A DNA stretch of 64,000 nt. It comes from Flavobacterium gillisiae (lineage in GTDB: Bacteria; Bacteroidota; Bacteroidia; Flavobacteriales; Flavobacteriaceae). The stretch covers positions 62,001 through 126,000 of the forward strand of contig NZ_FNRD01000001.1 in NCBI RefSeq assembly GCF_900107635.1, written 5' to 3'. This document shows, piece after piece, positions 61,615-64,000 of this stretch; the stretch's first letter is position 1; the number at the start of each line of letters is the position of its first letter. Position numbers and translations under genes: made by a program. Under the pieces are notes generated by a model. That model saw only the letters and a program-made list of their open reading frames with translations, was not told where the DNA came from and searched no databases.

Positions 61615-62769
61615 ATGACAAGTTTGTTGGTAATTATAGTTTTAGTTTTATTAGCTGTTGCTTTATGGCAATTGACTAAAATATTTGACCTTACTCAAGT
61701 AGGTTGTGATTCAGATAGCTCGCAAGTAGCGTCAGATGATGATAATGATGTACAGGGTTATTTAATGTTTGGATTTTTAGCTTTCATATATATATTTTCA
61801 ATATATGGTTTGTTTGCTTGGGGACCTCTTGTTCTTCATACTCCTGCGTCTGCGCATGGAGGTCAAGTTGATAACCTAATGAACATTACATGGGTTTTGA
61901 TTTTTATTGTTCAAGCAATAACGCAAGTTTTATTACATTATTTTGCTTTTAAATATAGAGGTAAAAAAGATCAAAAGGCTTTGTATTTTGCTGATAACAA
62001 TAAGTTAGAAGCAATATGGAGTGTAATTCCAGCGGTTGTATTGGCGGGATTGATTCTTTATGGTTTGTACGCTTGGACAAACATTATGTTTATTGATGAA
62101 GATGAGGATACTATTGTAGTTGAATTGTATGCTCAACAGTTCAAATGGACTGCTAGAGTAGCTGGAGAGGACAATGTTTTAGGAAAAGCAAATGTTAGGT
62201 ATATTGAAGGTGTTAATGTTTTAGGTGTAGATATGTCTGATCCTTATGCACAAGATGATATTGTTGTTTCAGAATTACATATTCCAAAGGGAAAGAAAAT
62301 TCATTTTAAGATGAGATCTCAAGATGTATTGCACTCAGCTTACATGCCTTATTTTAGAGCACAAATGAACTGTGTACCTGGAATGGTTACTGAATTTGCT
62401 TTTGAGCCAATTTATACCACTTCGGAATATAGAGAGTTACCTTATATGATTGAAAAAGTAGCTAATATTAATGCTATTCGAGCTAAGAAATCTATTGATT
62501 TAGTGGCTAAAGGTGGTACTGTTTTAGATCCTTATACTTTTGATTATTTACTTCTTTGTAACAAAATATGTGGGGCATCTCACTATAATATGCAAATGAA
62601 AATTATTGTAGATACACCAGAAGATTATAAAGCTTGGTTGAAAGAGCAAACTAATTTAGTAACACAAGTTAAAGCTTCTACGGCTCCGGCTCCTGTTGAA
62701 GGCGCTATGAGTACCGATAGTTTGAAAGCAAAAGATACGGTAGCTGTTTCTAAAATAGCTATGAAATAA
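61615..62769 (+). CDS. coxB: cytochrome c oxidase subunit II
   Basis: 384 residues. The N-terminal region has three hydrophobic helices (about 2-20, 50-75, 90-115) and a further one near 140-160. The CuA site is intact: CNKICGASHYNM (C-3x-C-3x-H-2x-M) plus the His in LHSAYMPYFRAQMN. A 30-residue Ala/Pro/Lys tail follows. No fused cytochrome c domain. Starts 20 bases after actF. Confidence 0.96.
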   Translation: MTSLLVIIVLVLLAVALWQLTKIFDLTQVGCDSDSSQVASDDDNDVQGYLMFGFLAFIYIFSIYGLFAWGPLVLHTPASAHGGQVDNLMNITWVLIFIVQAITQVLLHYFAFKYRGKKDQKALYFADNNKLEAIWSVIPAVVLAGLILYGLYAWTNIMFIDEDEDTIVVELYAQQFKWTARVAGEDNVLGKANVRYIEGVNVLGVDMSDPYAQDDIVVSELHIPKGKKIHFKMRSQDVLHSAYMPYFRAQMNCVPGMVTEFAFEPIYTTSEYRELPYMIEKVANINAIRAKKSIDLVAKGGTVLDPYTFDYLLLCNKICGASHYNMQMKIIVDTPEDYKAWLKEQTNLVTQVKASTAPAPVEGAMSTDSLKAKDTVAVSKIAMK

Positions 62770-62797
62770 TTATTAAGAATATTTAAAGTACACATAT

Positions 62798-64000
62798 ATG
62801 TCAGCAGAAGGTCACGATCACGGACACGATCACGAACACGAACATCATCATAAAGATACTTTCATTACTAAATATATCTTTAGTATTGATCACAAAATGA
62901 TTGCTAAGCAATACTTGATCTCAGGTATTGTCATGGGTATTATCGGGGTGAGTATGTCTTTGCTTTTTAGAATGCAATTGGCTTGGCCAGAGGAATCGTT
63001 TAAGATTTTTAATGTGCTACTTGGAGATAAATGGGCTCCAAATGGAATTATGACGAATGATATTTATTTGTCTCTTGTCACGATACACGGTACCATAATG
63101 GTATTCTTTGTCTTAACAGCAGCTTTATCCGGTACATTTAGTAATTTATTGATACCGCTGCAAATTGGAGCACGAGATATGGCTTCAGGGTTTATGAATA
63201 TGGTTTCTTATTGGTTATTCTTCTTATCAAGTATAATCATGATTTCATCTTTGTTTGTTGAATCAGGACCTGCTAATGCTGGTTGGACTATTTATCCTCC
63301 TTTAAGTGCATTACCACAAGCTATTGGTGGATCAGGAATGGGTATGACACTTTGGTTAGTTTCAATGGCTATATTTATTGCTTCTTCATTAATGGGATCT
63401 CTAAATTATATAGTTACTGTAATTAATTTAAGAACTAAAGGAATGTCAATGACTAGATTGCCTCTTACAATATGGGCTTTCTTTGTAACAGCAATTATTG
63501 GGGTTGTTTCATTTCCAGTTTTATTGTCTGCTGCTTTATTATTGATTTTTGACAGAAGTTTTGGTACCTCTTTCTTCCTTTCTGATATCTATATCGCTGG
63601 TGAGGTTTTACATTACCAAGGTGGTTCTCCAGTTCTTTTTGAGCACTTGTTTTGGTTTTTAGGACATCCAGAAGTTTATATCGTCATTTTACCTGCTTTA
63701 GGGATAACTTCAGAAATAATTGCAACGAATTCTCGTAAACCAATTTTTGGTTACAGAGCGATGATCATGTCAATTATAGCGATTGCATTTTTATCTACAA
63801 TTGTTTGGGGACACCATATGTTTATCTCGGGAATGAATCCATTTCTAGGTTCGGTATTTACTTTTACAACATTATTAATTGCGATACCTTCAGCGGTAAA
63901 AGCATTTAATTACATAACTACGCTTTGGAAAGGTAACTTACAGTTAAATCCAGCAATGTTGTTTTCTATTGGATTAGTTTCGACTTTCATAACAGGAGGT
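62798..64000 (+). CDS. coxA: cytochrome c oxidase subunit I, 5' part (runs off right edge)
   Basis: 401 codons are present and the 3' end is outside the window. Haem-copper oxidase core: HGTIMVFFVLTA (haem a His), WFLGHPEVYIVILPALGI (the CuB His and crosslinked Tyr), and IVWGHHMFISGMNP (the CuB His pair). The N-terminus MSAEGHDHGHDHEHEHHHK is a His-rich stretch before the first helix. The ATG at 62798 is chosen because it gives this tail in frame. Terminal oxidase that accepts electrons through CuA of CoxB. Confidence 0.96.
   Translation, partial: MSAEGHDHGHDHEHEHHHKDTFITKYIFSIDHKMIAKQYLISGIVMGIIGVSMSLLFRMQLAWPEESFKIFNVLLGDKWAPNGIMTNDIYLSLVTIHGTIMVFFVLTAALSGTFSNLLIPLQIGARDMASGFMNMVSYWLFFLSSIIMISSLFVESGPANAGWTIYPPLSALPQAIGGSGMGMTLWLVSMAIFIASSLMGSLNYIVTVINLRTKGMSMTRLPLTIWAFFVTAIIGVVSFPVLLSAALLLIFDRSFGTSFFLSDIYIAGEVLHYQGGSPVLFEHLFWFLGHPEVYIVILPALGITSEIIATNSRKPIFGYRAMIMSIIAIAFLSTIVWGHHMFISGMNPFLGSVFTFTTLLIAIPSAVKAFNYITTLWKGNLQLNPAMLFSIGLVSTFITGG

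Overview
The window is AT-rich chromosomal DNA from a member of the Bacteroidota, almost certainly the genus Flavobacterium or a close relative. The evidence: promoters carry the TAnnTTTG -7 element typical of this phylum, translation starts mostly lack Shine-Dalgarno sequences, and the gene set includes an alternative complex III (Act) operon, DUF3127, DUF4301, DUF2723/GT117, a bacterial geranylgeranylglyceryl phosphate synthase, SPOR-domain and TonB-dependent proteins. No phage, CRISPR array or complete insertion sequence is visible.

Left part (1-20.4 kb): the 5' part of ahcY, a structured intergenic repeat, a phosphopantetheinyl transferase, and a REP-associated tyrosine transposase (RAYT) that carries copies of its own palindrome both upstream and inside its coding sequence. 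Next comes a Crp/Fnr regulator - small membrane protein - truncated haemoglobin unit with a perfect 18-bp operator, then GGGP synthase - PnuC - a NadR-like kinase fused to DUF4301, ArfB, a histidine kinase/response regulator pair, a TPP-riboswitch-controlled TonB receptor, a Rieske-like lipoprotein without histidine ligands, greA with an attenuator-like leader, a HIT protein, a frameshifted transglutaminase-like gene, a second histidine kinase, a flavin reductase, DUF3127, PAP2 phosphatase, aat and a MOSC protein.

Thiamin region (20.4-28.3 kb, minus strand): TPP riboswitch - thiS - thiC - tenI-like - thiD - thiE - thiG - [GxxExxY gene] - thiH - thiF. This covers the hydroxymethylpyrimidine branch, the thiazole branch and their coupling. 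A GxxExxY gene flanked by inverted repeats sits between thiG and thiH. The second TPP riboswitch, in front of the TonB receptor at 10.2 kb, suggests the cell both makes and imports thiamin.

Middle (28.3-45.2 kb): tag glycosylase, the rplM-rpsI-rpsB-tsf translation cluster with hairpin leaders, a LacI regulator, polA, a secreted protein, a membrane metallophosphoesterase, a thioredoxin-fold protein without CxxC, a polysaccharide deacetylase, a large DUF2723 membrane protein, tRNA-Gln and a tandem universal stress protein.

Right part (45.2-64 kb): rimP-nusA-infB behind a promoter-proximal terminator hairpin; a 2.5-kb accessory patch with a decayed Rhs C-terminus, a putative orphan immunity gene, an ankyrin lipoprotein and a 0.4-kb tandem duplication derived from the neighbouring SPOR gene; then the respiratory operon actABCDEF-coxB-coxA, which passes electrons from quinol through alternative complex III to a haem-copper oxidase. 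coxA runs off the right edge.

Best candidates for a second look: the RAYT gene interrupted by its own palindrome; the paired terminator-like leaders of greA and of rimP-nusA-infB; the GxxExxY cassette in the thi operon; the tandem duplication whose terminator stem shows a compensatory base-pair change; and the operator between the Crp/Fnr gene and the haemoglobin operon. All statements come from reading the sequence; no database search was run.
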